Of a stretch of DNA of 64,000 nt, positions 7,739 through 16,153 are shown piece by piece. The translations under genes were made by a program, and so were the position numbers. Every line of letters begins with the position of its first letter. Position 1 is the stretch's first letter. Source of the DNA: Bacillota bacterium (lineage in GTDB: Bacteria > Bacillota > Clostridia > Acetivibrionales > DTU013); contig JAEXNT010000055.1 of the NCBI GenBank assembly GCA_023439545.1, positions 62,001-126,000 of the forward strand, given 5' to 3'. Below the pieces are notes generated by a model. That model was not told the DNA's origin. It searched no databases and worked only from the letters and a program-made list of their open reading frames with translations.

Positions 7739-8899
7739 TCAGTACATACGCTCATATATGCTCCTTATCGATTCGGCCGTAGCTTCCCTGGGATTGTCCT
7801 GTGTGGAAATGTCCAGGAATGCGTCCTCAGACAATCCTGCCAGTTCCTCCCTGTCGATGTCCAATTGTGATAAGGATGTCGGCAGCCCTGTTTTCAACAG
7901 CAGATGCCTGACCGCTTCAACCGCCTTTCCCGACTTTTCACCGACGCTTTCGCCTCCGGAGAATCTGTATCCGAATGCTTCCGCAATCCTCGCGTACTTA
8001 CCGGAGACGAAATCGGCGTTATACTCCATAACATACGGCAGTATCATCCCGTTGGCTATACCGTGATGTATTCCGAAGCGGGCGCTCAGAGGATGCGCCA
8101 TCGAATGGGCGATCCCGAGTCCGGCATTGGTAAAGGCCGCTCCTGCCAGATACTGGCCTGTTGCCAGGTCCAGCCATGCAGAAAGGTCATCGGGATGCTC
8201 CATTGCATTCTCCAGACTTCCTGCGATAAGCTCCGCCGCTTTCAATGAAAAAGTTTCGGTAACGGTCCAGGCTCCTTTTGCCGTATAGGACTCTACAGCG
8301 TGGGTAAGCGCATCCATAGCCGTAGCCGCGGTCAACCTTGCCGGCATGGATGCCATGATCTCCAGATCAAGAATGGCTGCGGCAGGGACTGCATTAATGT
8401 CCATACAAGCCATTTTTCTTTTTTCATTCTCGTTTGTAATTACGTAATCCATTGTAGTTTCAGATCCTGTTCCTGCTGTAGTAGGGACGGCAATTACGGG
8501 AATGGAAGGCTTTTTGCTTTTGTCGGCTCCTTCGAGCGACACGACATTGTAAAACTCCGGGTTTCGCGCGATAATGCCGATCGCTTTTGCCGTATCGATT
8601 GCCGAGCCTCCTCCAAAAGCGAGTATGAAATCAGCCCCGGAAATCAAAAAACAATCGACGCCCATTTGCACGTTTTCCACTGTCGGATTCGGTTTGACGT
8701 TATCCAATATTTCATATGGAATTCCGTCCCTTTCCAGTTCTCCAGTGACTTTATCCGTCGCTCTTATTTTCACGAGATTGGCATCCGTTACGATAAAAGC
8801 TTTCCTCAACTGCATCCTAACGATCACGTCATTTATTTTCCGTCTGGCATTCGGCCCTATGAACATGTTCCTGTTCGAAACAAACCGTAAAATATCCAT
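7739..8899 (-). CDS. Iron-containing alcohol dehydrogenase
   Basis: This ~386-residue group III dehydrogenase would oxidise or reduce an alcohol/aldehyde with NAD(P)H. The N-terminal Rossmann-like half has FGGGSAIDTAKAI and VPTTAGTGSETT. The C-terminal half has the metal ligands in MDALTHAVES, AHSMAHPLSA and GIHHGIANG. It is full length. The frame opens at a GTG (8908), but the ATG at 8899 has GGGGG 8 bases upstream and starts just past the nitrilase stop codon. It resembles FucO or butanol-dehydrogenase-type enzymes in general layout and is clearly distinct from the 4-hydroxybutyrate dehydrogenase at 2820-3935. It probably handles an aldehyde released during breakdown of the imported compound. 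Confidence 0.85.
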   Translation of the reverse strand: MDILRFVSNRNMFIGPNARRKINDVIVRMQLRKAFIVTDANLVKIRATDKVTGELERDGIPYEILDNVKPNPTVENVQMGVDCFLISGADFILAFGGGSAIDTAKAIGIIARNPEFYNVVSLEGADKSKKPSIPVIAVPTTAGTGSETTMDYVITNENEKRKMACMDINAVPAAAILDLEIMASMPARLTAATAMDALTHAVESYTAKGAWTVTETFSLKAAELIAGSLENAMEHPDDLSAWLDLATGQYLAGAAFTNAGLGIAHSMAHPLSARFGIHHGIANGMILPYVMEYNADFVSGKYARIAEAFGYRFSGGESVGEKSGKAVEAVRHLLLKTGLPTSLSQLDIDREELAGLSEDAFLDISTQDNPREATAESIRSIYERMY

Positions 8900-8904
8900 A
8901 AATC

Positions 8905-9726
8905 TCACCCCCTGTATGACTTGATATGCCGAACATCATAGCTCTGCCGCCGCAGGTCCTGAAGCGGGGCGCCGAACTGCGCCTGCTCCGGCCGTATTGT
9001 TTTTGTATCTATATCACAAACCGCATAGCTCGTGCCGTTATCCGACGTTCGTGCCACAATCCTTCCCAGACCGTCAATGGCCATGCTGCCTCCGGGAAAA
9101 ACTGCCGGACCGTCCTGTCCAACCCTGTTCGCACCGAGTACGAATATCCCGTTATCCAGCGCCCTCGCTTTTAACGCGGTTTCCCACTGTTCCTCGAACG
9201 GATGCTCCCAGGCCGCCGATACAATCAGCAGACTGACACCGTTCATTGCATAAAGCCTCGAGGGCTCAGGAAAAATACAATCCCAGCAGATCAGCATCCC
9301 GGCTTTGCCGAATTCCGTTTCCACACATACATACTCGTGACCTTTTTCGAATATTGTCCGCTCCTGTTCGATCAGATGCATCTTGTCATATGTGCATATG
9401 ATATTTCCATCCCGGCTGATGTATGCGATACTGTTGCAGAGCCCTCCCAAGACTTTGTCCCTCCTGCCGAAGCCCGCCACAACCGGCACACGGTTCTTCC
9501 CTGCGGCGGCACATACCCGCTTCAGAGCCGAATCGGCCTTTTCAGAATAATCGGGATCGTACAGCCGTTCCAGCTCCGCATACCCGTACAGGCACATTTC
9601 GGGAAAAACTATCAGTCTGCAGTCAGGATGATGCTTCATAACATCATCGATAACAACCGAGATATGCTCCGCATTTTTCACGACCTGCCCAAGTTCCGAC
9701 TGAAATTGCACTACAGCTGCTTTCAT
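8905..9726 (-). CDS. Carbon-nitrogen hydrolase (nitrilase superfamily)
   Basis: This 273-residue cytoplasmic amidase has the full catalytic triad of the superfamily: Glu43 in FPEM, Lys115 in YDKMHL and Cys147 in LICWD. The flanking blocks FEKGHEY and ALDNGIFVLGANRVG also fit. Members hydrolyse linear amides or N-carbamoyl groups, for example N-carbamoylputrescine or omega-amides. Between a deiminase-like enzyme and an aminotransferase, an N-carbamoyl amidase is the most economical reading: it would release ammonia and CO2 from a ureido intermediate. AGGAG lies 9 bases before the ATG. It is 21 bases downstream of the M20 hydrolase gene and touches the dehydrogenase gene, so the three form one operon. 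The exact substrate is not readable. Confidence 0.85.
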   Translation of the reverse strand: MKAAVVQFQSELGQVVKNAEHISVVIDDVMKHHPDCRLIVFPEMCLYGYAELERLYDPDYSEKADSALKRVCAAAGKNRVPVVAGFGRRDKVLGGLCNSIAYISRDGNIICTYDKMHLIEQERTIFEKGHEYVCVETEFGKAGMLICWDCIFPEPSRLYAMNGVSLLIVSAAWEHPFEEQWETALKARALDNGIFVLGANRVGQDGPAVFPGGSMAIDGLGRIVARTSDNGTSYAVCDIDTKTIRPEQAQFGAPLQDLRRQSYDVRHIKSYRG

Positions 9727-9747
9727 AATCCAGTGCTCCTGTCTTTT

Positions 9748-11046
9748 TCATGTATCGAAGTCGTCTCTGCTGCATTGTGCCAGCCTCAGATATATGGCTG
9801 CGTTTCCTTCAAGAGCTTTGACCATGTAATCCGTTCGGACCTTGTCATACGGCGTGTGCGCATACTGCTCCTGCATAGGCGAGTAGCCGAAGGTTATCCT
9901 GTCATCGATGCCGGCAGTCTTGCTTGCATCCGTGCCAAAATTCCAATATCCGTATTCCACCTTCTGGCCGATATCCTTCAATGCACCGGCGGCAGCCTGA
10001 ATAACTGGATGCTCTACATCGAATTTCCATGACGACATATATTTGTCGGCAATAGTTTCCACCCCGGTATATGATCTCTCCTTCACCGATTTGATCACGA
10101 CGTCGGCCCTGAATTCCGGATCTTCCGCAGCCAGCCCGTCGATTATCGTCTTTATCTGCCTTATGGCATCATCGGCTGTCTCGCCCGGTATAAGTCTCCT
10201 ATCGATTGAAACAAAGCATTGATCCGGGATAATGGAGAGCGCTCCCGGCGAGCAGGAAATAACGGTAACCGTTGCCGCAGCCTTTCCGAGTTCAGGATCG
10301 GAGCCCAGTGAAGGATCCAGCTCATCTCTGATCTTCCCTATCAGTGGGATCGCCTTGTAAACCGCGTTGATGCCGAGCCAGGGAGCACTCCCGTGTGCTG
10401 TCCTGCCATATACCGTTACCAGTAGTTCAACCCTTCCCCTGTGTCCGCAATAAAGCTTAAGCGAGGTCGCTTCGGAAGAGATCATGGCATGGTAAGAAAG
10501 TCCCTCCTTTGGGAAGGTCCTGTTGATGAGATACAGCATCCCCGCCATCTCGGCAGGCTCTTCAAGTACAACGCCTGTAAAGATGAATCTGCCTGGAAAT
10601 ACTCCGCCCTCTTTTTTCATCCTTGCAAGGATTCCGCCCGCATAGATCTGGACTGCCGCACCACCCTTTACGTCGGATGCGCCTCTTCCGTGTATGCATT
10701 CGGCCAATTCAACAGCCGTGCCGTCCCGGTTATCGACCTCGCATATGTCCCTTGCTCCGCCGAAGGGGTCGTAACCCAGCCAATTACTACGGTCACCCGC
10801 GCCCACATGATCCATATGGGAATTGAACATCAGACTCGGTCCGTCCTGGGCCCCCTCCACGACGCCTACGACGTTTCCGTACTCATCCCTGAAAACCCTG
10901 TCGTAGCCCAACTTAACCATTTCATCGATATAAAGATCGGCCACCGCCTTTTCATTTCCGCTCTCACTCGGCGTTTGAACCAGTTTGACGGCAAATTCGA
11001 GCATGTCGTCCGTGAATAATTCTACATAACTTCTTAGTTCATCCAT
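9748..11046 (-). CDS. M20 family metallohydrolase, YgeY-like
   Basis: This ~432-residue enzyme belongs to the ArgE/DapE/CPG2 group. Zinc ligands are visible in FNSHMDHVGAG (His and Asp), ASDVKGG (bridging Asp), VVLEEPAE (general base Glu and ligand Glu) and the C-terminal AHTPYDKV (His). The dimerisation domain carries GRTAHGSAPWLGINAVYK, and SIDRRLIPGET is characteristic. The overall match is to YgeY, a hydrolase encoded beside ureido and purine catabolic genes in enterobacteria. The frame extends to 11100, but GAGG before the ATG at 11046 and the family alignment favour 11046. It starts the run of catabolic genes after the regulator and is preceded by a terminator-like hairpin. The bond cleaved is unknown. 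Confidence 0.82.
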   Translation of the reverse strand: MDELRSYVELFTDDMLEFAVKLVQTPSESGNEKAVADLYIDEMVKLGYDRVFRDEYGNVVGVVEGAQDGPSLMFNSHMDHVGAGDRSNWLGYDPFGGARDICEVDNRDGTAVELAECIHGRGASDVKGGAAVQIYAGGILARMKKEGGVFPGRFIFTGVVLEEPAEMAGMLYLINRTFPKEGLSYHAMISSEATSLKLYCGHRGRVELLVTVYGRTAHGSAPWLGINAVYKAIPLIGKIRDELDPSLGSDPELGKAAATVTVISCSPGALSIIPDQCFVSIDRRLIPGETADDAIRQIKTIIDGLAAEDPEFRADVVIKSVKERSYTGVETIADKYMSSWKFDVEHPVIQAAAGALKDIGQKVEYGYWNFGTDASKTAGIDDRITFGYSPMQEQYAHTPYDKVRTDYMVKALEGNAAIYLRLAQCSRDDFDT

Positions 11047-11100
11047 ATTCGCCACCTCTTCCCCGGTAAGCGTGGACCGGCTTTGCCGGACGCACCGCAT

Positions 11101-11132
11101 AAAAAAAGAAGCTGCAGATAACTGTCAGCTTC
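11101..11132 (-). terminator. Terminator after the PucR-type regulator gene
   Basis: The arms GAAGCTGCAG (11108-11117) and CTG-T-CAGCTTC (11122-11132) pair with one bulged base, and seven T follow on the minus strand. It lies 30 bases after the regulator stop codon and upstream of the M20 gene. Confidence 0.75.
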
Positions 11133-11161
11133 ATCGCTTGACTTATTGATGTTTCAATAAT

Positions 11162-12385
11162 TTATTTCATAATATCAAGATATTTCTTTATTCTGAATGC
11201 AATGCTCAGATTGACTATGTTTTCCACCTCTTCAATGTCCGTTTCCAATACCGACTGGATCTTATCAAGCCTGTATCTGAGGGTATTCCTGTGAATGAAC
11301 AGTTCGTCGGCAGCCAAGCCGGTGTTGTTGTTCAGTCTGATGTATGCCTCCAGCGTATCGAACAGTTCGGAATGATTCATGCGGTCATATTCCGCAAGTT
11401 TTCCGAGAACATTGTTATAATATTTCATCAGCGCCGTTTTGTCGTTTATCAGGAAAAGAAGAGGATAAATTCCCGTATCCTGAAAATGAAGTATTCGCTT
11501 TTTGTTACCGATCACATCGACGAGCTTCGCCGCCTTTCCGGCTTCAATAAAGCTCTTCTTCATTTGTTCCACCTGTCTGTAGCCGTTGCCGATACCGACG
11601 TTGATTATGATTCCGGGAAAATTGGCCTTCATCCTGGCCTGTACATTTACGGCGATTTCCTCAAGCGCATGGTCCTCTATCTCCCGGACCGGAAACAGGA
11701 CCACGACCGAATCGTCCTGTATCAGCGACATAACCTTTTTCATACCGAACTGCTTGAACTCGAACTTAATGGTCCTGTGAAAGCTATCCTTGAGCCTGTT
11801 TATTTTTTCTTCGTCATCCAGTTGATTCGATTTTATATAGCCGCTGAAGCAGTCTATATCGAATACCGCTATCCTGCATTCCTGTCTCAGGTCGATCCCG
11901 TAATAAAGGCTTTTATTCTCGATGTCCTCCGAGGACTCATAGCCTGTGTAGATTATGCAGCTCAGCAGATGCTCCAGCGTGCTTTCGAGGTTCGTCTCCT
12001 GTATCAGCCTTGTGCAGATATGCTGGGAAAGATCGACGAGCTTGATTGACCACGGCAGTTCAAAAAGCGGAAATGCAAGGTTGTTGCAGAGCTCTGTATA
12101 TTCCTTTTTGCCATTGCCAACATTAATAATGAAGCCCGCCGCTTCTTTTTCGTACGCTTTTTTCATGAGCTTCAGCACGCTTTGAATATCGTTCAGCATC
12201 CGGTTATTCGTCAGTACATACAGCTCGCCGCTGTGTACCCAATTTTCAGGATCGTCCTCCTTAAAGGTGCATTCAAGGCTATCCGCAAAATACAACCACC
12301 TTATATTCCTGCTCAAGCCTTCTTTTCCTGCAAGCAGCTTCATGTCCGAAAGCTCATCCATCAACAGCAAATCCTGGCATACCAT
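11162..12385 (-). CDS. PucR family transcriptional regulator
   Basis: This ~407-residue protein has the PucR layout. An N-terminal ligand-sensing domain (about residues 1-125) opens VCQDLLLMDELSDMKLLAGKEGL, shown here in part as MDELSDMKLLAGKEGLSR. A GGDEF-like central region follows, and a C-terminal HTH_30 segment has LEAYIRLNNNTGLAADELF with IHRNTLRYRLDKI as the recognition region. PucR-type proteins activate purine, amine or amino-acid catabolic genes in response to a pathway metabolite. The ATG at 12385 has GGAG 7 bases upstream; an upstream TTG is too close to it. A strong sigma-A promoter lies just before the gene (12413-12441). It sits between the deiminase gene and the catabolic operon, so it most likely controls both. 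Confidence 0.88.
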   Translation of the reverse strand: MVCQDLLLMDELSDMKLLAGKEGLSRNIRWLYFADSLECTFKEDDPENWVHSGELYVLTNNRMLNDIQSVLKLMKKAYEKEAAGFIINVGNGKKEYTELCNNLAFPLFELPWSIKLVDLSQHICTRLIQETNLESTLEHLLSCIIYTGYESSEDIENKSLYYGIDLRQECRIAVFDIDCFSGYIKSNQLDDEEKINRLKDSFHRTIKFEFKQFGMKKVMSLIQDDSVVVLFPVREIEDHALEEIAVNVQARMKANFPGIIINVGIGNGYRQVEQMKKSFIEAGKAAKLVDVIGNKKRILHFQDTGIYPLLFLINDKTALMKYYNNVLGKLAEYDRMNHSELFDTLEAYIRLNNNTGLAADELFIHRNTLRYRLDKIQSVLETDIEEVENIVNLSIAFRIKKYLDIMK

Positions 12386-12412
12386 AAGCAAACTCCATAC
12401 AAAGTTTTTCTA

Positions 12413-12441
12413 AGTATATGCCGTAAAAACGGAATTGTCAA
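12413..12441 (-). promoter_or_regulatory. Sigma-A promoter of the PucR-type regulator gene
   Basis: On the minus strand there is a consensus TTGACA (12436-12441), a 17-base spacer and TATACT (12413-12418). The spacer holds the palindrome CCGTTTTTACGG. The -35 box overlaps the GTCAA/TTGAC inverted repeat described at 12436-12452. Confidence 0.75.
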
Positions 12442-12452
12442 TTTCATTTGAC
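12436..12452. promoter_or_regulatory. Candidate regulator operator overlapping the -35 box
   Basis: The sequence TGTCAATTTCATTTGAC contains the inverted repeat GTCAA/TTGAC. Its complement contains AATGAAATTGACA. A near copy, AATGAAATTGTCA, occurs upstream of the deiminase gene at 13367-13379. Shared sites at two promoters next to a PucR gene suggest a binding site, which is inference. Confidence 0.4.
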
Positions 12453-12475
12453 TTCAGGTTTGCCGGCTTAATATA

Positions 12476-13321
12476 CTAATCCCTGAGCAGAGGAAACGTC
12501 ATACAGTGAGGTCCTCCGCCCGCCTTCAGTATTTCCTCCAGTTCCACTGCAATGACCGTCAGGCCGAGGGCGCGCAATTTATCGTTCACTTCGTTGTTGT
12601 TTTTGAAAGTCAGAACCCTGCCACCGCCAAGGCATTGTATATTGCAATAATGGCGGAAGACGCCTTCCTGTGGGACCTCTATCAATTCAAAGCCCCTTCG
12701 TTCCAAAATTTTAAGAAAATTTTCCGGCAACGCCTCTCTACAGATAACGGCAGTTTTTTCCGCGACAATGTTAAAGCACATATCCAGATGAAGATTGCGG
12801 CTGCTGCATTCCACGCCATACACGACATATCCGAGGCGCTCCAGCTGTCGTTTCACATTGTTGAAGCCGTCCCAATCGGTTCTTGCGATTATACCGTGCG
12901 CAATAGTGGAATCGTCCAGAAACCAGAAATCTCCTCCTTCGAATACTCCGGAAGTACATCTGGCCACACAGGGTATGCCAAGCTCCTTCAGCTTGCTTTC
13001 GTAAACGGCGGATTCCCCTCTTCTGCAGGGCTCCCTGAAACTACCCATGATATAACCGTCTGCCAGGCAAGCGCCGAAATCCCTCGCAAAAACCTGATAT
13101 TTCAGCTCTGGCAGGGGCTCCATCAGTACGACCTCCACCCCATTTTCAGTGTAAGCCTGGATAAATTCCTCATGCTCCCGGAGACAGGTTTTTTGATCGA
13201 GCCTTTCACCGTTCCTTAACCAACTCTTCGAGATCATATTTATCGGTTCAAGTTCAAGATAGGCGGGAGGGCAGAGAAGCACCTTCCGCAATACATTTGT
13301 TGAATTCGCGACATATTTCAT
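12476..13321 (-). CDS. Amidinotransferase/DDAH-family guanidino deiminase
   Basis: This 281-residue enzyme has the guanidino-group-modifying (pentein) fold. The conserved residues expected for hydrolysis are present: the FARDF segment with Asp81, FEGGD with Glu128 and Asp131, His178 in LHLDM, and the nucleophile Cys273 in GGPHCMTFP. Length and motif spacing fit dimethylarginine dimethylaminohydrolase and related short hydrolases better than agmatine deiminase or the longer arginine deiminase. It would hydrolyse a guanidino or methylguanidino compound to the ureido form plus ammonia or an amine. It lies upstream of the PucR gene, shares a candidate operator with it, and its product would suit the nitrilase-family amidase downstream. 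The substrate is uncertain. Confidence 0.8.
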   Translation of the reverse strand: MKYVANSTNVLRKVLLCPPAYLELEPINMISKSWLRNGERLDQKTCLREHEEFIQAYTENGVEVVLMEPLPELKYQVFARDFGACLADGYIMGSFREPCRRGESAVYESKLKELGIPCVARCTSGVFEGGDFWFLDDSTIAHGIIARTDWDGFNNVKRQLERLGYVVYGVECSSRNLHLDMCFNIVAEKTAVICREALPENFLKILERRGFELIEVPQEGVFRHYCNIQCLGGGRVLTFKNNNEVNDKLRALGLTVIAVELEEILKAGGGPHCMTFPLLRD

Positions 13322-13366
13322 TTTGGCCTCACTCTCCTGTTCATAGTTATAATTCTAGAAGAATGA

Positions 13367-13379
13367 AATGAAATTGTCA
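13367..13379. promoter_or_regulatory. Candidate operator upstream of the deiminase gene
   Basis: AATGAAATTGTCA matches the PucR-promoter site (12436-12452, complement AATGAAATTGACA) at all but one base. It lies about 45 bases before the deiminase start. Orientation relative to the gene differs from the other copy. Confidence 0.35.
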
Positions 13380-13430
13380 TCGTCTCACTGTACAAATGAA
13401 TTTGGGCACACTGCATATAAACTGCTTGAG

Positions 13431-16031
13431 TTAGAATAATTTACTTATTATGAGCGCATTGTCTCCCGCGTCCACAATTACCTTCGAACCCTCCGATACA
13501 TCTCCTTTTATTATTAGCTTTCCAAGCTCAGTTTCAAGCTCCTTCTGGAGAAAGCGTTTTACTGGCCTTGCGCCGTACTCCGGTGTGTAAGCCGTATCCG
13601 CTATATAGTTCTTCGCTTCGTCGGTCACATCAAGCGTTATATGCCTGTCTTCAAGCCTGCGTCTGATATCGCCAAGAGACAGGTCAATTATTTTAACGAT
13701 CTCTTTCTTTTGCAGAGGCTTGAACATCACAATCTCATCGATCCTGTTAAGAAACTCGGGCTTAAAGCTGCGCCTCAATTCAGCCATGACAGTCTCCCTG
13801 AGCTTTTCTTCATTTCCCCCGCCGGAGCGTATGCCCTCCAGCAGGAAACTGCTGCCCATATTTGACGTCATTATCACGACAGTATCCTTGAAATTGACCG
13901 TCCTTCCCTGGCTGTCAGTCAGCCTGCCGTCGTCAAGCAGCTGCAGCAGCACGTTGAACACTTCGGGATGGGCCTTTTCTATCTCATCGAACAGGATGAC
14001 ACAGTAGGGTTTCCTCCTCACCGCCTCGGTGAGCTGCCCTCCCTCTTCGTAGCCCACATAGCCGGGAGGCGCCCCGATAAGCCTGGCGACGGTATGCTTT
14101 TCCTGGTACTCGGACATATCGATCCTTACCATGTTATCTTCGCTGTCGAACAACGCGGAAGACAACGCTTTTGCCAGCTCTGTCTTTCCCACGCCTGTAG
14201 GCCCGAGGAAAATGAAGGATCCGATGGGCTTGCGCGGATCCTTGAGTCCGGAACGCGCCCTGAGAACTGCCCCTGCGACAGCCTCGACCGCTTCATCCTG
14301 CCCTATTACGCGTTTGTGGAGCAGTTCTTCCAGATGGAGCAGCTTATCCCTTTCATTCTCGACAAGCCTTGTAACAGGAATACCCGTCCACTTCGAAACT
14401 ATCTCGGCGATCTCCTCCTCGGTAACCTCTTCCTTGAGAAGCCTTTTCCCTCCGGGGTTTTTAAGCCGTTCCCTTTCCTGCTGCAGCTGCTTTTCAAGCT
14501 CGGGCAGCGTGCCGTGTTTAAGTACTGCCAATTCGTTGAGGTCGTAACGGCGTTCGGCTTCCTCTATCTTCCGGTTTGTCTGCTCTATCTGCTGCTTCAG
14601 TTCCTTTTCGCGGGAGAGGTTGCTTTTCTCGCTTTCCCATTGCGCCTTCATAAGGTCTGCCTGCTCCCTTTGGACTGAGAGCTCTTTTTCAAGGTCCGCA
14701 AGCCTTTCTCTGGAATTACGGTCATTCTCCTTCAAAAGCGTCTGTTTTTCTATCTCAAGCTGCATGATCTTTCTGCTTGTCTCATCCAGTTCGGCAGGCA
14801 TACTGTCGATTTCCGTGCGTATCATTGCAGCCGCCTCGTCCATCAGGTCGATTGCCTTGTCGGGCAGAAAACGGTCGCTTATATACCGGTTCGAAAGGAC
14901 TGCGCAGGCTATGATGGCACTGTCCGTTATCCTTACGCCATGATGTATTTCAAATTTCTCCTTCAAGCCGCGCAGGATGGATATAGTATCCTCCACGTCG
15001 GGCTGGTCCACCATGACGGGCTGGAACCTTCTTTCAAGCGCAGCGTCTTTTTCGATATATTTCCTGTACTCGTCCAGCGTCGTCGCACCGATGCAGTGTA
15101 TCTCTCCCCTCGCAAGCATCGGTTTCAGAATATTGCCCGCATCCATCGAACCTTCGGCTTTGCCGGCTCCGACAATGTTGTGCAGTTCATCGATGAAAAG
15201 TATTATCCTTCCCTCGGATTTTTCAACTTCCTTCAGCACCGCCTTGAGTCTCTCCTCAAATTCACCGCGATACTTTGCCCCCGCAATAAGCGATCCCATA
15301 TCCAGCGCAAATATGGTCCTGTCCTTAAGCCCTTCTGGAACGTCGCCCTTCAGTATTCTCTGTGCAAGCCCCTCTACAACTGCCGTTTTGCCTACTCCGG
15401 GCTCGCCGATCAATACCGGATTGTTCTTGGTCCTCCTTGAGAGTATCCTGATTACGCGCCGGATCTCGGAATCCCTGCCTATGACAGGATCAAGCTTCCC
15501 CTTGCGCGCCATGTCGACAAGATCGGAACCGAACCTGGCGAGCGCCTCATATGTCTCCTCGGGATTCTTCGAGGTTATACGCTGGTTGCTTCTCACCTTT
15601 CCCAGCGCGGCAAGGAAATTTTCCCGGTTGATACCGTGCTGCCTGAGTATCCTTTCAGTCGGAGTATTCCTCTCCCTTATCAATGCCAGATAAAGATGTT
15701 CGACCCCGACATACTCGTCCTTGAATTTACGGGCTTCATCGCCCGCATGCAGAAGTATCTCATTCAGGCGCCTTGTAGCGTATATGTTCGACGCTGTACT
15801 TCCGTATACCGAGGGCTGTTTTTCAAGCTCTTTCTCAGCGTCGTTTATCAATAGGCGGATATTTACCCCCATAAAATTCATCAAGCGCGGAATAAGGCCT
15901 TCCTCCTGAGTCAACAGCGCCATGTGCAGATGTTCTCCATCCACCTGCTGGTGATTCATTCGAAGCGCCGTTTCCTGCGCGCTTCCGAGAGCCTCCTGCG
16001 CCTTTTCTGTAAATTTATCCAAATCCATCAT
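13431..16031 (-). CDS. clpB: ATP-dependent disaggregase ClpB
   Basis: This ~866-residue AAA+ chaperone forms hexamers that extract polypeptides from aggregates together with DnaK/DnaJ. The N-domain (MDLDKFTEKAQEAL onward, ~150 residues) precedes AAA-1 with Walker A GEPGVGKT and the FIDELHNIVGAGK block. The coiled-coil middle domain (about 400-540, rich in Glu/Lys/Gln/Arg) separates it from AAA-2 with GPTGVGKTELAKAL, GYVGYEEGGQLTEAVRR and ILFDEIEKAHPEVF. There is no ClpP-binding loop or zinc finger, so it is ClpB rather than ClpA/C/X. AGGAGG lies 9 bases before ATG-ATG at 16031; the frame opens at a TTG at 16058, which I reject. It follows the DnaJ-like gene and probably shares its CtsR-controlled promoter. 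Confidence 0.95.
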   Translation of the reverse strand: MMDLDKFTEKAQEALGSAQETALRMNHQQVDGEHLHMALLTQEEGLIPRLMNFMGVNIRLLINDAEKELEKQPSVYGSTASNIYATRRLNEILLHAGDEARKFKDEYVGVEHLYLALIRERNTPTERILRQHGINRENFLAALGKVRSNQRITSKNPEETYEALARFGSDLVDMARKGKLDPVIGRDSEIRRVIRILSRRTKNNPVLIGEPGVGKTAVVEGLAQRILKGDVPEGLKDRTIFALDMGSLIAGAKYRGEFEERLKAVLKEVEKSEGRIILFIDELHNIVGAGKAEGSMDAGNILKPMLARGEIHCIGATTLDEYRKYIEKDAALERRFQPVMVDQPDVEDTISILRGLKEKFEIHHGVRITDSAIIACAVLSNRYISDRFLPDKAIDLMDEAAAMIRTEIDSMPAELDETSRKIMQLEIEKQTLLKENDRNSRERLADLEKELSVQREQADLMKAQWESEKSNLSREKELKQQIEQTNRKIEEAERRYDLNELAVLKHGTLPELEKQLQQERERLKNPGGKRLLKEEVTEEEIAEIVSKWTGIPVTRLVENERDKLLHLEELLHKRVIGQDEAVEAVAGAVLRARSGLKDPRKPIGSFIFLGPTGVGKTELAKALSSALFDSEDNMVRIDMSEYQEKHTVARLIGAPPGYVGYEEGGQLTEAVRRKPYCVILFDEIEKAHPEVFNVLLQLLDDGRLTDSQGRTVNFKDTVVIMTSNMGSSFLLEGIRSGGGNEEKLRETVMAELRRSFKPEFLNRIDEIVMFKPLQKKEIVKIIDLSLGDIRRRLEDRHITLDVTDEAKNYIADTAYTPEYGARPVKRFLQKELETELGKLIIKGDVSEGSKVIVDAGDNALIISKLF

Positions 16032-16098
16032 ATCGATGTACCTCCTTATTTCATCCAAGTGAACCGATGATTGTTCCTGGCTTGCGGAATGATTCAGA

Positions 16099-16109
16099 GA
16101 ACCGTCCCC
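16099..16109 (+). repeat. Isolated half of the GAACCGTCCC repeat
   Basis: GAACCGTCCCC in the cbpA-clpB intergenic region matches one arm of the palindromes at 49690, 55797 and 58421. No partner arm is present nearby, so this is a degraded or partial copy. Confidence 0.4.
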
Positions 16110-16153
16110 GACTCATTTCCGATTCACGTCACTTTGCTTCCGTCGCCACTCAT

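Noticed and set aside
14131..15693. Long open frames on the plus strand inside clpB
   Set aside because: They are in the antisense frames of a strongly conserved gene and show no ribosome sites or family motifs.
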